From assembly GCA_963921935.1 (NCBI GenBank), contig OY998177.1, positions 21,785,926-21,849,925 of the forward strand: a stretch of 64,000 nt of DNA, in the 5' to 3' direction. The stretch comes from Galeruca laticollis. Its lineage: Eukaryota > Arthropoda > Insecta > Coleoptera > Chrysomelidae. The position numbers were made by a program, and so were the translations under genes. Below, one piece after another: positions 32,341-45,071 of this stretch. Position 1 is the stretch's first letter. The number at the start of each line of letters is the position of its first letter. Under the pieces are notes generated by a model. That model saw only the letters and a list, made by a program, of their open reading frames with translations. It made no database searches and was not told the origin of the DNA.

Positions 32341-33190
32341 GCCCCCGGAATTTTTCTACCAAAATGCTAGCACACATAAAGGGCACCTAGCACAACCTAG
32401 CACAACCATTTTTATAGCTAGCACACCAACAGGTCACAATAAAAATGCTTTTGAATTCGGGTGGGGCCAGGTTAACGCTAGCCCCCCCCGGTTGGAATTT
32501 TTTTGCCAAAATGCTAGCACAGATAAAGGACACCTAGCACAACCTAGCACAACCATTTTTATAGCTAGCACACCAACAGGTCACAATAAAAATGCTTTTG
32601 AACTCGGGTGGGGCCAGGTTAACGCTACTCCCCCCCGGTTGGAATTTTTTCGCCAAAATGCTAGCACAGATGAAGGACACCTAGCACAACCTAGCACAAC
32701 CATTTTTATAGCTGGCACACCAACAGGTCACAATAAAAATGCTTTTGAACTCAGGTGGGGCCAGGTTAACGCTACCCCCCCCCCCGGTTGGAATTTTTTC
32801 TCCAAAATGCTAGCACAGATAAAGGACACCTAGCACAACCTAGCACAACCATTTTTATAGCTAGCACACCAACAGGTCACAATAAAAATGCTTTTGAACT
32901 CGGGTGGGGCCAGGTTAAGGCTAGCCCCCCCCCCGGTTGGAATTTTTTCGCCAAAATGCTAGCACAGATAAAGGACACCTAGCACAACCTAGCACAACCA
33001 TTTTTATAGCTAGCACACCAACAGGTCACAATAAAAATGCTTTTGAACTCGGGTGGGGCCAGGTTAACGCTAGTCCCCTCTGGTTGGATTTTTTCCGCTA
33101 AAATGATAGAACAAATAAAAGATACCTAGCACAAATTTTTTTATAGCTAGTACATCAACAATGCTTTTGAATTCATGGAATAGAGGGTGT
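32341..33190 (+). repeat. Left array, about five ~148-bp units plus a decayed one
   Basis: Each unit has GGTTGGAATTTTTT, CCAAAATGCTAGCACAGATA, two copies of CTAGCACAACC, TTTTTATAGCTAGCACACC, AATAAAAATGCTTTTGAA and GGTGGGGCCAGGTTAACGCT, ending in a run of 7-10 C. The final unit (33081-33190) is degenerate. Open frames across the array (32492-32982) merely translate the repeat. Confidence 0.92.
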
Positions 33191-34989
33191 CTGCAAAATA
33201 ACGCTATGGTTACACGAATGAATGAAAATGTTAGATGTGTTTGTCCCTAAACATCATATTCCTATAAAAAATGGCCCCTAAGCAGCATTATTGTTATCAG
33301 CTGTTGCCGGATTGTGCTTGATATCTATATTTTCCCACCTAGCAGGGTATTTAATTGATTAATAATTAACTATTATTCAATTAATAATTATCTATTTATT
33401 TTCAATTAATGCTAAAAAATGAAAGAATACAAAAAACCTTCACTTTTAAAAATAATTTTGTTGAAATCATAGTAATTTTAATAAAACCAAATAATTAAAT
33501 TGAACCATTTAGTTACGGAATCAGAAACAATCCGTGCACAAATAAGTTGCAAATTAAGTCTCACTATAAAAAAGGCAACGACAAACGTTTGCGTACAGAC
33601 ATGTTGGATAAATAAATATCCAAAAAAGCGAATCCGTTGGATATGTCCTTTGGACAAAGTTGTGCAATCTGGGAAGGGGCGGCTGAGATCCCCAAAAATG
33701 TTCCAATATATTGAGAATACATGTTTTAGATTGATCGTGGTTCACTGTAGTCCTTATTTAAAAGAAACACTCAAACTCTATTTTTAAATTTGCCAGAATA
33801 TTTATTGCCGAAGTTGATGGTTAATTAACCACTGTAATGATAACATAAATATTGCATTTCAATATCAGATTTTTTTTAAATTCCTAAGTTAACTTAGAAC
33901 GTGCAGCTTTTAATTCTTAGAGCCGGTTAATCAGAGCTTCAAATATTTCTGTGGAATATCATAAGACACCAACACTACTATGTATTTTTCAAAGTTTTTA
34001 GTATGTAACTGGCAATGTATGTTTTTACGGTTGCAATCTTACAACTCCGTTTTGAAGCAGATATCTTCAACCGATTGATTTGAAATTCTATATATACGTC
34101 TAGTTTGCATACCAATCCATAATTAGGTATGTGACTTCATTTTAAATTCAACATGGCGGATCACCAAAGTTGGCGGAATAAAGAAAGTAGACTAATTTTT
34201 TTATGCTTTCTTACAATATGTGTATGAAATGGAAGGCAGCAAAATTGATGACATAAGTATTTTTATTTTTTGAAAAACTAGGTATAATCCATCTGAAGTT
34301 TTCATCCGACTTTTTGAAAGGGTCGTTAAACCAAGTCTATCGTTAAAATTAGAATTATTTTTATAATGCCGTTTTTATGGGCCTTAAGAGTAAATAAAAT
34401 TGTTGCAGGTACATTCAAACTGGCCTATTTAGATGCTTGGGTTAAGGAAGGGTTTCCCCGAAGGGCTGATGGTTGTAATAATATGTATTCTTTCTAATAA
34501 TATTACAAGGAACATGGACTATATAAGTAATACTAATGATCTAACTATTTTCACGAGTGTAATTCGATAGAATATTTCTCGATTAGACGACATAAAACTG
34601 TATTAATGCGAAATTTATATTACGTATTTAAACAACATTACATGGTTCATTTTCAATCACTTATTTTTGGATTAAACTTGAAGAATCGTTTTCAAACCGT
34701 GACATTTATATATTTTAAATTAAAATTCTGATAATAACAACAATTGCTACTTAGACGTTACTTAGATACGGACTTGAAAGGGAAATTATCGGCCCTGCCG
34801 GAAAGTCATCTCCGAAAAGATCCTGCTTAATTTGGAATTTTTATCATATGAGTGGAATGCTCCGAAAGTTTTTCGTAACTACAGTAAGAAATAATTAAAC
34901 CAGCCGTTTTACATATATATATTCAACCTATTCATTTATTCATCGAGTAAGTATAGCATTATTTCACTGACCTCCGTCCCACTCCCCAG
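33191..34989. other. Middle of the foldback element
   Basis: 1.8 kb without a supported gene. A 95-codon frame at 33500-33787 overlaps an antisense frame and resembles nothing known. An AT-rich palindromic patch (TTAATTGATTAATAATTAAC, then ATTCAATTAATAATT) lies at 33350-33415. Confidence 0.4.
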
Positions 34990-35703
34990 CATCAAGAGTG
35001 TAGTTAGTGTGCTTGCTATAAAAAATGGTGTGCTAGATTGTGTTAGGTGTCCTTTATCTGTGCTAGCATTTTGGCGAAAAAATTCCAACCGGGGGGGGGG
35101 GCTAGCTTTAACCTAGCCCCACACGAATTCAAAAGCATTTTTATTGTGACCTGTTGGTGTGCTAGCTATAAAAATGGGTGTGCTAGGTTGTGCTAGGTGT
35201 CCTTTATATGTGCTAGCATATTGGCGAAAAAATTCCAACCGGGGGGGGGCTAGCGTTAACCTGGCCCCATCCGAATTCAAAAGCATTTTTATTGTGACCT
35301 GTTGGTGTGCTTGCTATGAAAATGGTTGTGCTAGGTTGTTCTAGGTGTTCTTTATCTGTGCTAGCATTTTGGCGAAAAAATTCCAACCGGGGGGGGGGGT
35401 AGCGTTAACCTGGCCCCACCCGAATTCAAAAGCATTTTTATTGTGACCTGTTGGTGTGCTAGCTATAAAAATGGTTGTGCTAGGTTGTGCTAGGTGTTCT
35501 TTATCTGCGCTAGCATTTTGGCGAGAAAATTACAGCCGGGGGGGGGGGGGGGTCTAGCGTTAACCTGGCCCCACCCGAATTCAAAAGCATTTTTATTGTG
35601 ACCCGTTGGTGTGCTAGCTATAAAAATTGTTGTGCTAGGTTGTGCTAGGTGCCCTTTATGTGTGCTAGCATTTTGGTAGAAAAATTCCAACCGGGGGGGG
35701 GGG
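34990..35703 (-). repeat. Right array of the same ~148-bp unit, inverted
   Basis: About five units with poly-G runs at about 35090, 35241, 35390, 35538 and 35691. Homopolymer length varies between 9 and 16. Confidence 0.92.
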
Positions 35704-35773
35704 CAGCTTGACGGACCTGTCGGTTTCGGCAGTTCTCAAGTCTCCGAAGGCGCCCCACCTGGAGGGTTAAAAA

Positions 35774-36334
35774 AGTCTTTTTATAATTCGCTTATGGGAG
35801 AAACTTCATTATAACATTGTTTACAGTGTCACAATCAAGTCTTTTGAACACTCTTTTAGTAATTTTTAGTGTCATACAGTTGGTTACTGTATGTTTTAAT
35901 TTGACATTAACCTAGATATAAATTATAAAATGGTCTAGCGTTGTGCTAACTAGCAAATTATTATATTAAATGGTCTTAAAGGTAAATTTCAATAAATTCT
36001 ATATCAAAAATATTAATAAATAAAGTACGCTAACGTTTATTCATCATGATTTGTCAATTGTTTATTATTTTTATGTTGTATATGATCAATATATAAGGTA
36101 TACATAACGTTCAATTTTTGGTATAAATTACCAGATATCTACGTGAAGATGTATTATAGAAATAATTATGTTCATGATATAATATAAATAGATCGAAAAC
36201 ATATAGGAAGAAGCTCTTTCTTTAACAAATAATCATTCTCTGTTTGCTTAAATGAAAGTTTGTTAACAATTTACACAATAATTCGGTCGTAATATGTCGC
36301 TAGTCAAAAGTGCTGAATAAAAAGATCTGTGATC
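35774..36334. repeat. Repeat family R, copy 2, left part
   Basis: Matches 17796 to about 18370 closely, then stops at the insertion of the I-type LINE. Confidence 0.85.
36325..36334. repeat. LINE target-site duplication, left
   Basis: ATCTGTGATC, repeated at 41493-41502. Copy 1 of R has this sequence only once (ATCTGTGATC near 18352), confirming the duplication. Confidence 0.85.
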
Positions 36335-36459
36335 CTCTTTTTATTGAAATTTACGGGTCTCGACATCTAAGGGTCATTGGCACGAGAACAATATAAGGTA
36401 CAGTACAGATTTAATAACAACGTAAATCACAACAGTGTTACAATATGAAAAAATTAGAT

Positions 36460-39400
36460 TTATATTGGGTTGAGAAAGCGGCAGTCATTAAGAAAACGAA
36501 TCACGTCACTAAATCTGTTGGTTGAGCCAATGATATTTCCAAGTGTTCCATAATTATTATGACGTATTCGAGCTATCTGGTATTGGTGGCACTTTAATAG
36601 AACATGTTCAATAGTAAGTCGAGTATCTGTACAGAATTCGCCTTTAGGAGGATCTTCTGAGGCCATAAGATATCCGTGGGTGAGGCGGGAATGCCCTATT
36701 CGCAGTCTGTGTACCATAATTTTGTTTTTCCTAGTAATTGGGGGGAATTTAGGTGTGGAAACGGTGGGTTGTATTGAATGAAGTTTACTATCTAGTTGGT
36801 TCCAGTGATTTTGCCAGTTTTCAAGTGTGAGTTGCTTGACAATGGGTTTCATGTCTTGGGTGAGGTAAACATTTGCTATTTTCAAGTCGGAGGAACATGC
36901 TTATTTTGCTGCTTAATCTGCGATTTCATTCCCGGTTATTCCTACATGTGATGGTATCCAGATGATGTGAACCAAAATACCATTGGAATAGAGATGGTGG
37001 CAGGTATTGTGAATTTGTTGGACTATTGGATGCAGTGAATAAATGTTTGTCATTGAATGTATCGATGAGAGAGAATCTGTGTATACTGCTATAGTGCTGT
37101 TGTTTTCTGTTGGAGTGTTCAAAGCTTCCAGTATTCCAAATAACTTTGCTGTATAGACGCTGGTAGTGTCGGGAAGAATTTTCATCGGTTACAGCACAAC
37201 CGACACCCTCTGCGTTTCTTGATGCATCGGCAAACAAAACTTTATTAAACTGATGAGAAAGTAAAATTTTCCTGGATTATTGCTCAAGTATTTCGTTGGA
37301 GGTGTCCAATTTGGGGTAGCTACTTAGAGTAGTATCAAGAAAAGGTAGGTTAATGGTCCATGGCGCTATATTGGAAGACATAATAGGGGTCATGATTGCA
37401 AGATTGATTGTTCTCTTCGGGGGTGCGAGCAGAGTTGATAACGTTAATGACAGGGTTGTTAGGACAGGCTGAGATTTCACAAAAGTATGATAGTTGTAGA
37501 CGCTGTCGACGTATTGAGAGATGGGGTTCGAATGACTCAACGAGAAGGCTTTCGGAAGGACTAGACCTGAAGGCACCAACACAAATACGTAGAGCAGTGT
37601 TCTGAATTGTGTTAAGAGATTTGAGGTATAAAGTAGAAACGTTCATGTATAAAATGCTTCCATAATCCAATTTAGAGCGAATGAGGGCTCTATAGATCCG
37701 TAAGAGTGATTCTTCTTCGGCTTCTCATTGATGATGAGCGAGTGATTTTAAGATATTTATTCTAATAATGCATACTCCTTTTAAGTCCATAATCTGCTGT
37801 TTCCATGACAGTCTGTCATCAAATGTTACACCTAAGAATTTTTGGTGGTTAACAAGTTCAAGCGGAGCATCGTCTAAGTAATAAAGTGGAAAGATCGTGC
37901 TTTTTATCCTGCTGAAACGGATAACTTTTGATTTTGAAGCCGAGAACTGGAGGCCGAGATTTATAGACCAATCATGGATGGAATTTAGTGCGTGTTGAAG
38001 TAGACAGCATGTACTTGTTGTTATTTTACCGTGACAAAAAATTATGAGGTCATCCTCGTAGAGCGTGTATTTAACTAGGGCAATTATGGAATTACATATA
38101 TCGTTAATGCTAAGAATAAATAGGATGGGGCTGAGTATCGCGCCTTGTGGGACACCATTATGTGGAAAATAAGAAGAAGATGTTTGCCCATTTGCTGTTA
38201 CCTTGAAGGATCTGTTTGATAAGGAATTTTGTATAAAGGAGAAGATATTACCATGAAGTTTTAAGTTTATTAGTTTTTGAAGGATTGAGGTTTGCCAAAC
38301 AGTGTCGAATGCACTGTCAATGTCCAGGGTAACTGCTACAACGTCACTTCTATCACTAAAGGATTGATAAATATCTGTTTGAAGCATAATTAAATTATCC
38401 ATGGTTGATTTATTTGTTCTAAAGCCTGACTGCGCAGGGTTAAGTATATTATTTTTTCCGAGAAACCAAAGTAGGCGTTTTTTGACCATTTTTTCTAGTA
38501 TCTTACATAGTGTGCATGTTAACGATATTGGTCTAAAAGAATTTGCCGTGTTTGAGTTATTCTTTTTGATCGGAATTATGATCGATTTCCGCCATGCATT
38601 AGGAAACTGCTGGCTACACCATATTCGATTATGAAGTTCGAGTAGTTTGATCTTTGACGTAGGATGTAAATGTTTGAGGAAAATTGTTGGGATGTTCTCA
38701 GACCCTGCAGCAGTATTTTTTAAAGAGGAAAGAAGGATATTTAATTCATCTAAGGTAAACTGACTGTTGATTGGATGAAGGTTAGGGGTGGTGTTATCGG
38801 AATTTTCAGCTATACTTATTCGGTTAGAGGGGGGTTTGTTTATTTTAGTTTTGTTTTCGAAATTTTGGGCAAGAATGTCCGCTATTTGCTGGTCGTTTGT
38901 GACAACATTTCCTTGGTGTAGTAGAGCAGGTACTTTATGGTACTACTGTTTTGGCCTTTCATTCGTCGTATCTTAGACCAAACTTGAGCTGAGGATGTGT
39001 CTGTGGTTATTGTACTGGTAAATTTGTTCCACTAGTCCTTTTTTCTTGACTTAAGTATTCTCCTAGCTTGAGCTTTGGATTTTTTGAAGTTAATTCTATC
39101 CAGTTCGTTCCTAGTTCTGGGGTACTTGTTAAGAGATCTGTTGCAATTTTTCCCAGCTTGGTAACAGGAGTCGTTCTCCCAAGGAACTGTTTTTCATCTA
39201 TGTTATCATGGTGGGTAAGATCATCCAATTGTTCCTTGACAGTTTCCTCGAAGAGATCCCAATTTGCATTCTTTATTTTCCATTTGCAGTTTAAGGTTGT
39301 GGTTTTCTGTTCGCTGTTGGAAATTGAGATGGGAAAGTGGTTGCTGTCACATAAACTGTCAATGGTGGTCCATGTTAGCGAAGAAGCTAGCCCGGGATCG

Positions 39401-39950
39401 CACATACTCAAATCAATAGATGAGAAGGAGCCAGATTGGACATCAATATATGTGTTACTGCCGATATTGAGAATGTTAGCATTTGTAATGTTTAGAACAT
39501 TTCCAACAGATTTACCTCGTCCAAAGGTTCTTTCGGAGCCTCACATCTGGTCATGAGCATTGAAGTCACCGACTAATATAAAAAGAAAAGTAAGTTGATT
39601 AATTAGATTCCTGAGCTCAGATTCTTTCAAAGCGTAATTGGGAGGAATGTATAAGCTACATGTGACAATTCTGTGGGGTACCAAACAGTTACAGCAATAG
39701 CTTCCAATTCAGTGATCATATTCTTGGTGAAATATATCGTTAGAAATGAAAACTGAGGTTCCACCACTGGCGCGTGGGAGGTTAGGTCTGATAAAATGGT
39801 GACCAGTGTAACTTTTGAGATACGGATTATGAGAATATCGGAAATTCGTTTCTTGTAAACAGATAAGGTCAGGAGAGTAATCACTAATGAGTTGTTGTAG
39901 AGATTCTAAACGGGATTGAAACCCGTTACAATTCCATTGAATTAGGGTGA
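36460..39950 (-). pseudogene. ORF2: endonuclease, reverse transcriptase, RNase H; frameshifted
   Basis: Read 3' to 5'. Endonuclease: IQWNCNGFQSRLESL, DLICLQETNFRYSHN (39945-39840), RASGGTSVF, GDFNAHDQ near 39560 and GSFSSIDLSMCDP near 39420, SDSNHFPI-like CDSNHFPISIS. RT (38489-37725): NPAQSGFRTNKSTMDNL, VAVTLDIDSAFDTVW, NGVPQGAILSPILFILSIND and KYTLYEDDLIIF, where the usual FADD reads YEDD. KSLNTIQNTALRICVGAF follows. RNase H: FADASRNAEGVGCA (Asp) near 37225, YTAKLFGILEAL (Glu), VYTDSLSSIHS (Asp), and IWIPSHVGITGNEIAD (His, Asp) near 36920. A C-terminal Cys/His segment EFCTDTRLTIEHVLLKC ends near 36600. Lesions include several frameshifts and a stop after NEIAD. It would have nicked DNA and reverse-transcribed element RNA. 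Confidence 0.9.
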
Positions 39951-40359
39951 AAATGAAATATTAGGAGTTATGTGATTAATAAGAGGATTTTTGCGATGTT
40001 TGGGATACCTGAGATACTGTGGAATTTTGCGAGTCTGCGGAGTCTGGTGATTGATGTGAACCGTCAGAACTGTAATCCTTTTCGTTTTATTCACTTTCAT
40101 AATCCTTGGAATCCAATCGAAGCTGATCTTTCAATTGTTGTTATTCGGGTTATTCTGTTTTTAATAGATCTCTCTGTAAGAGTAGATTTAGGTTAGAGAT
40201 AAGAGACCTAATGTCATTACTATACTTTAAAGCTTCCTGATAAGGATGGCGACTTCCAAAGCTGTTTTCCAAGTATGCTTCAAGATTGTCTATCGAAAGG
40301 ATTTAGGTGTCAGGTTTAGCTTGGTATGCGTTTTGTATACATTGTTTTGTTATCTCTGT

Positions 40360-41237
40360 TCAATTAGCTTCTTCAGAGGAGCTCAACCTTGCTTTCTTAT
40401 TTATTTTTCTTCTGAATATCGGAGAGAAGTTTAGGGGGGGGGGGAGAAGCATTTCGTTGGATTGATCGTCAGCATCAGGAGAACTGGGTTTGTCACTTGA
40501 GATTTCGGAACGGCAACGTTTCTCTGCAATAAATGGAGCAGGGTTGGATTGGGTTGTATCTTTGTTCGAGAGAACTTCGCTCATTGGTGGGAGACTGGTT
40601 GACGGCAGTGGAGAATCACTTTTTCCTGTAGATGTATTGGTAGTTTCAGGTGTAGACTGTGCAGGCTTTGATATAACGTCGAGTGGTGGATAGAAAAATT
40701 CTGTTATCGTTACCATCAAATGGAATGACTATGGAAGTTTGGAGTTCAAAGTTGTCAAAAGGGGGGAAAACGTAAGCAGTCTGGAACTGAGAATATGGGC
40801 ATATTCGTCGTCTGGTATTCCAGCCTTTAGAAAAGAAATCGGAGATGGCAGTTGTAGCCCAAGATTTTCTATTTTATTTTCGACCTGTTCATGAGGAATG
40901 TAGGGGAAAATATTAGATATGATGATCCTTTTAGTAGGAGAGACGAGTCTACGAATGTTTATGGTAGTGTTATTTACTGTTACTTTAGGGTGTGATTTGA
41001 GGAGGTAATCTACAAGTTCGGAGTTAGCAAGATATATAGAAATTCGATTATTTGAAATTCTTGAGTCAAATGAAATATTTTTTGGACCAATGACATTACC
41101 TATTTCTTGCACGTAGTCGTATAACTTTGAATTGTCTTCTGCATCACAATAGCTTGATCTTTTTTGGGAAAGCATTGTTTAGGTGCTGTCTTAACTGCTG
41201 ATACGTAAGATGTTTGAACTGAATTGTTGAGTGACAT
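40360..41237 (-). pseudogene. ORF1: gag-like RNA-binding protein of the I-type LINE; frameshifted
   Basis: Start at ATG 41237 (MSLNNSVQTSYVSAVKTAP). A frameshift leads to NSKLYDYVQEIGNVIGPKNI, TINIRRLVSPTKRIIISNI, PHEQVENKIENLGLQLPSPI and SFLKAGIPDDEY, the conserved fold of ORF1 proteins of this LINE group. After another shift come PFDGNDNRIFLSTT and, in a third frame, a Ser/Pro-rich tail with SSDKPSSPDADDQ ending near 40360. I did not find the CCHC knuckles expected after the FLS segment, so they may be deleted. Confidence 0.75.
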
Positions 41238-41492
41238 TTTGGAAAAATGCCCTGCCCTTGTACTCAAAAGCAGTATATAATGAGAAGGCTTGAACCAGGT
41301 AATTAACAATGTAAATACATTGTTCAGTGAAAAATAGCTTGATAAGAAACTGGATCAAAAAGTATACTATTGATAATACATACACAAGTAATTAATATCA
41401 CCAAAGCACAAAATAAATTCACTTATTTATCACGAGAATAAAGATGCAAATACAGACGATGTTACCCGTTCAAGCACTCGTACGCGAATCAC

Positions 41493-41770
41493 ATCTGTGA
41501 TCTGATCAATCAGGAATGTACAGAATTGCCAACTCAAATTCAAACCACTGCTCCCAGTTTAAAAACAGGGATTTAACGTAATTATATTTCACCTAAGAAG
41601 TTAAACAAATGCGAATTATAAAAAATGCTATGTAAAACTTGTGTCACAATGACTTTCTGTAGTACTCGTGATTTGCGCAACTCACTGCTTCGCGGTTCGT
41701 TGCACAAACTTCACTCGTACTACAAAACGAGTCATTGTGACACTTGTTTTACAAATAACTATTAGTCACT
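41493..41770. repeat. Repeat family R, copy 2, right part
   Basis: Starts with the right LINE target duplication (41493-41502) and matches 18370-18432 plus 19201-19395 of copy 1, including the terminal hairpin (41632-41755). It lacks the TTA-flanked insertion of copy 1. Confidence 0.85.
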
Positions 41771-42522
41771 CGTGTCACTTGGTACTTAATTCTACATGAA
41801 AAGCGTCAAAACACGTTTCACAAATAAGAGAAATAATTACTGGACGAACTCTGAAATATTTGTGCGAAATGGTATGGAGAATCACATGGACTATTATTTT
41901 AGAGGATCAGTGCCACATACCAACATGAAATTCGGGTGTAAGCCCACAAGATATTAATTTTACTCAGATTGAAGCAAAGGAACATCTTATACTACACAAT
42001 GATCGAGAAAAAAGTGATTGCAGTTTTTGTTTTCCCTGGTACCAAAAGAACCTCATGTACCAAAGGTTATATACATACGGCACACTATGCAAATAAATAT
42101 TACAGTTATGTTAATTTAACATCACATTGTAATAATGTTCTTCCTTTTTTTCCTCTTGATTTCATCACATGCACATCTATACAACTGCTTATGCCCAGCT
42201 TATGGATGTTTCAACTTACTTCACAGCGATGTTAAAGTGCTGCCTTTTTACATTACTGTGACTAGAACTTCCTTAAAAGGAAGTCTTTGTACCGAACTAA
42301 AAACAACATTTCTGTTACATTCTAGAATACCTTCTAACATTTTGTCGATGTTAATGCAATGTCAAAAAATTACATCTTATCAATGATCTAAATGCAACAT
42401 TTCAAAACCAATACAGTGTATTTTCTTATATGTTGTATGTACATTACTTAAACCTCTAAATAATAATACCTCAAACATTCTAGATGACATTCTATAGATG
42501 TTTCTGTGCCTCATCAGCAAAT
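41771..42522. other. No gene recognised
   Basis: Spacer without supported features. Confidence 0.4.
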
Positions 42523-43505
42523 ACAGGGTGAACAACTAAGAACGCCGACTGTCGGCCGTATTTCAAAAAATAGTCATGGTATAACATTAAAAGAATACCT
42601 TCAGGAAAATGACCCTGAAAAATCGCTGGAAAACCTTTTTGAGTTCCTAAAATATCTGATATGGGGTGAAATGAACATTTAAAAACATAATACTGTGATT
42701 GTCTCCAAAAAATACATACTAAAGGTATCCTAGAAATACAATTTTTGATATATTGATGAGATTATGAAAAAATGTAGTTAAGGACTTTCTGTCCTTATTC
42801 TTCTAATAAGGGGTGGGGCAAGCTTCAACCTAAAAAACAAATGTCGTAACACTTTTTTGTTTTTTAATCGATATCAATGTTTTTGGCATCATTTGAAAGT
42901 TTTCCTCTTTAATAAGATATGCTTAACAAAAATAACAAAATTGAACAATTTTGTCAACGCTATGTGAAAAAGTCCAGAATTTTCTCATTTTTCTCGGAAA
43001 TTTCAATTGTAATAAGGCATTTTTTAAATTCTGATGAAAAGGGATTTACGTTATCAGATATGAAAATATACTTTAATTTACATTTGAAATTTCCGAGTGG
43101 GTACAGAATTATCTAATTTTGTTATCCATCTTTATTAACAGAAAAACTCTTTTAAATGCAGCTAAAATCATTTATATCAGTAAAAAACGAACATTTGTTC
43201 ATAGGTTTGAACCTTCCCCTTTCATTATTTGAAGAATAATGGCAAAAAATCTCCATAATTAAATTTTTTCATAATCTCATCAAGACTTCAAAAATTGTAT
43301 TTTTAGGACACCTTTAGTATGTTTTTTTGGGGTACTTATTATGTTTTCGAGTGTTCATTCCACCCCTAGCGGATATTTTAGAGACTGCAAAATATTTTCC
43401 AGCAATTTTTCAGGATCACTTACCTAAAGGTGATTTTTTTAAAAGCTGTACCATAATTCTTTTCTGAGATGTGGCCTACAGTCGTTTTTAGTTGTTCACT
43501 CTGTT
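42523..43505. mobile_element. 983-bp snapback palindrome
   Basis: The left half pairs with the right half almost to the centre. Ends: ACAGGGTGAACAACTAA (42523-42539) against TTAGTTGTTCACTCTGTT (43488-43505). Inner anchors pair as well, for example AAAATACATACTAAAGG with CCTTTAGTATGTTTTTT and TCGGAAATTTCAAT with TTGAAATTTCCGA near the middle. Arms are about 480 bp, roughly 75-85% paired by eye. No coding region; a non-autonomous foldback/MITE-like element. Confidence 0.85.
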
Positions 43506-45071
43506 CATATTTAAAATGAAATAGCAAAAAGAAATAAAAGTGTCAAATCGTTTATTCAGTATTAATAAACAATAGAGAAAATTTGAAAAAACTGGTACAA
43601 AATTAGAGAAAAAAAATCCAACCTAAAAAAAATAAAATTGTGTAAGCATATTACAAAACAAGTGTGGAAAGTGGAAACAATTGAACACATTCAGTGAAAG
43701 CAAGCAATAAAAAAGCGTATATTAATCTGTAGTTGCCATAATGTAACATACTTTGAAACTGAAATAATAAAGTTTAACGGATACACACACATTACAGCTA
43801 GTTTACAGAAAATTTATTAGAATAGATTTTTAATAATATTAAAACTAATAAAAATTTTACACCATAAAGATTTTATGAAAAATTACGTTAAATCAACAGA
43901 AATCCAATCTGATTAAAGAAAAGAAACGCAAGAGTCGCTGTTTCGAGTGCCTCAACCATTCCCTAACGTACACTTCAAAATCCTTATGTGAAGCATTTAG
44001 AGGTATTCTGTATAGTAGCTAATAAAACAATTACTTTAGATCAAATTGTGCCCATGGAGACCTTTTATCGATCATCATAAACTACATCAAACTTGAGTTT
44101 CAGCCAATTGACTGGGACCCATTTTCCATAAGATACATGGGGTTCTTCAAAGGAATTATAACATATTTTATTTCGAGAAGGGACTTTTCATGATTTTCCT
44201 TCTATTACATGCCTCACTCATTTGGCAGATAAATTCAGGTGTGCCATGAAAATTCATACTTCTTTTCTGTATAAAATAATATACTATTCTCATCTTATTA
44301 TTTTCATCCTGGAACATATTGTATATTAACATCGTGGAATTGTAACTTAATGAAAACTAAGCATTATTAATACACTGTACAAAAAAAACTACTTATGAAA
44401 AAGAGATATGAACACATTATCAAGTTAAATGAGTTTATAATTAATTGTATCCGATTGAGTATCCAATAGCTGTGTTTCTACAATAATAAATAATTGAATT
44501 CTGTTCGTTGACTGGATCATTCAGTGTCATAAGTTACATATTCTTCAACTAGATTAATATAGGTACCATTGTAAGAGACAACTACAGCTTATTTATTGTA
44601 TTCATTGTATTTTCAAATGGAAATGAGCTTTTCAACAGAAATTTCTGTTTTTAAAGTCTTAAACAGTCTCTAATCGTTCACAAGAATTGTTAGTAATAAT
44701 GTTGAAATTTTCTAAACCTGCAAGACTATATTGATATGGCTATGACTACTACTACAAAAACTAGAACTACAGATACTTGATTCAATATTTTTTGTACTGT
44801 TCAATACAATGTCTGTATCAGACTATCTGAAATAGTTATTCTCGTTTCTTTACATGATTACCAACTATTTGTTTATTATTTTATTTATGTAAGTACTGTT
44901 ATGATTCACTATTTAAAATAAAACTCTTAAAATCATGATGATGTATAATGTGACAGTTCCATAACCAAAAATATACATTGGTGACATGAAGTTAAATATT
45001 CGAGAGAGAAAATGTGAAGAAATTATTCTAAGAACAATGTCCACAAATATAAATGATAATAAATTAATATT
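43506..45071. other. No gene recognised
   Basis: AT-rich spacer. It might contain the 5' end of the Gypsy-type relic that follows, but no LTR was identified. Confidence 0.35.

Larger units (their letters stand above)
32308..35730. mobile_element. Foldback-like element with tandem-repeat arms
   Basis: Two arrays of the same ~148-bp unit face each other (32341-33190 and 34990-35703) around a 1.8-kb middle. The outer ends also pair: CAGGTCGGTCAAGCTG (32325-32340) against CAGCTTGACGGACCTG (35704-35719), extending to a CCGAAAC segment. Long inverted arms made of tandem repeats are the mark of foldback (FB) elements. The middle shows no transposase. Confidence 0.7.
36335..41492 (-). mobile_element. 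I-type non-LTR retrotransposon, near full length
   Basis: 5.16-kb minus-strand LINE inserted into repeat R with a 10-bp target duplication. It carries a gag-like ORF1 and an ORF2 with endonuclease, RT and RNase H; the RNase H points to the I group rather than Jockey. Multiple frameshifts, but both ends are defined by comparison with the uninterrupted R copy. Confidence 0.9.

Noticed and set aside
32492..32982. Plus-strand open frames of 113 and 64 codons
   Set aside because: They translate the 148-bp tandem repeat unit of the foldback element; the repeated peptide follows the DNA repeat.
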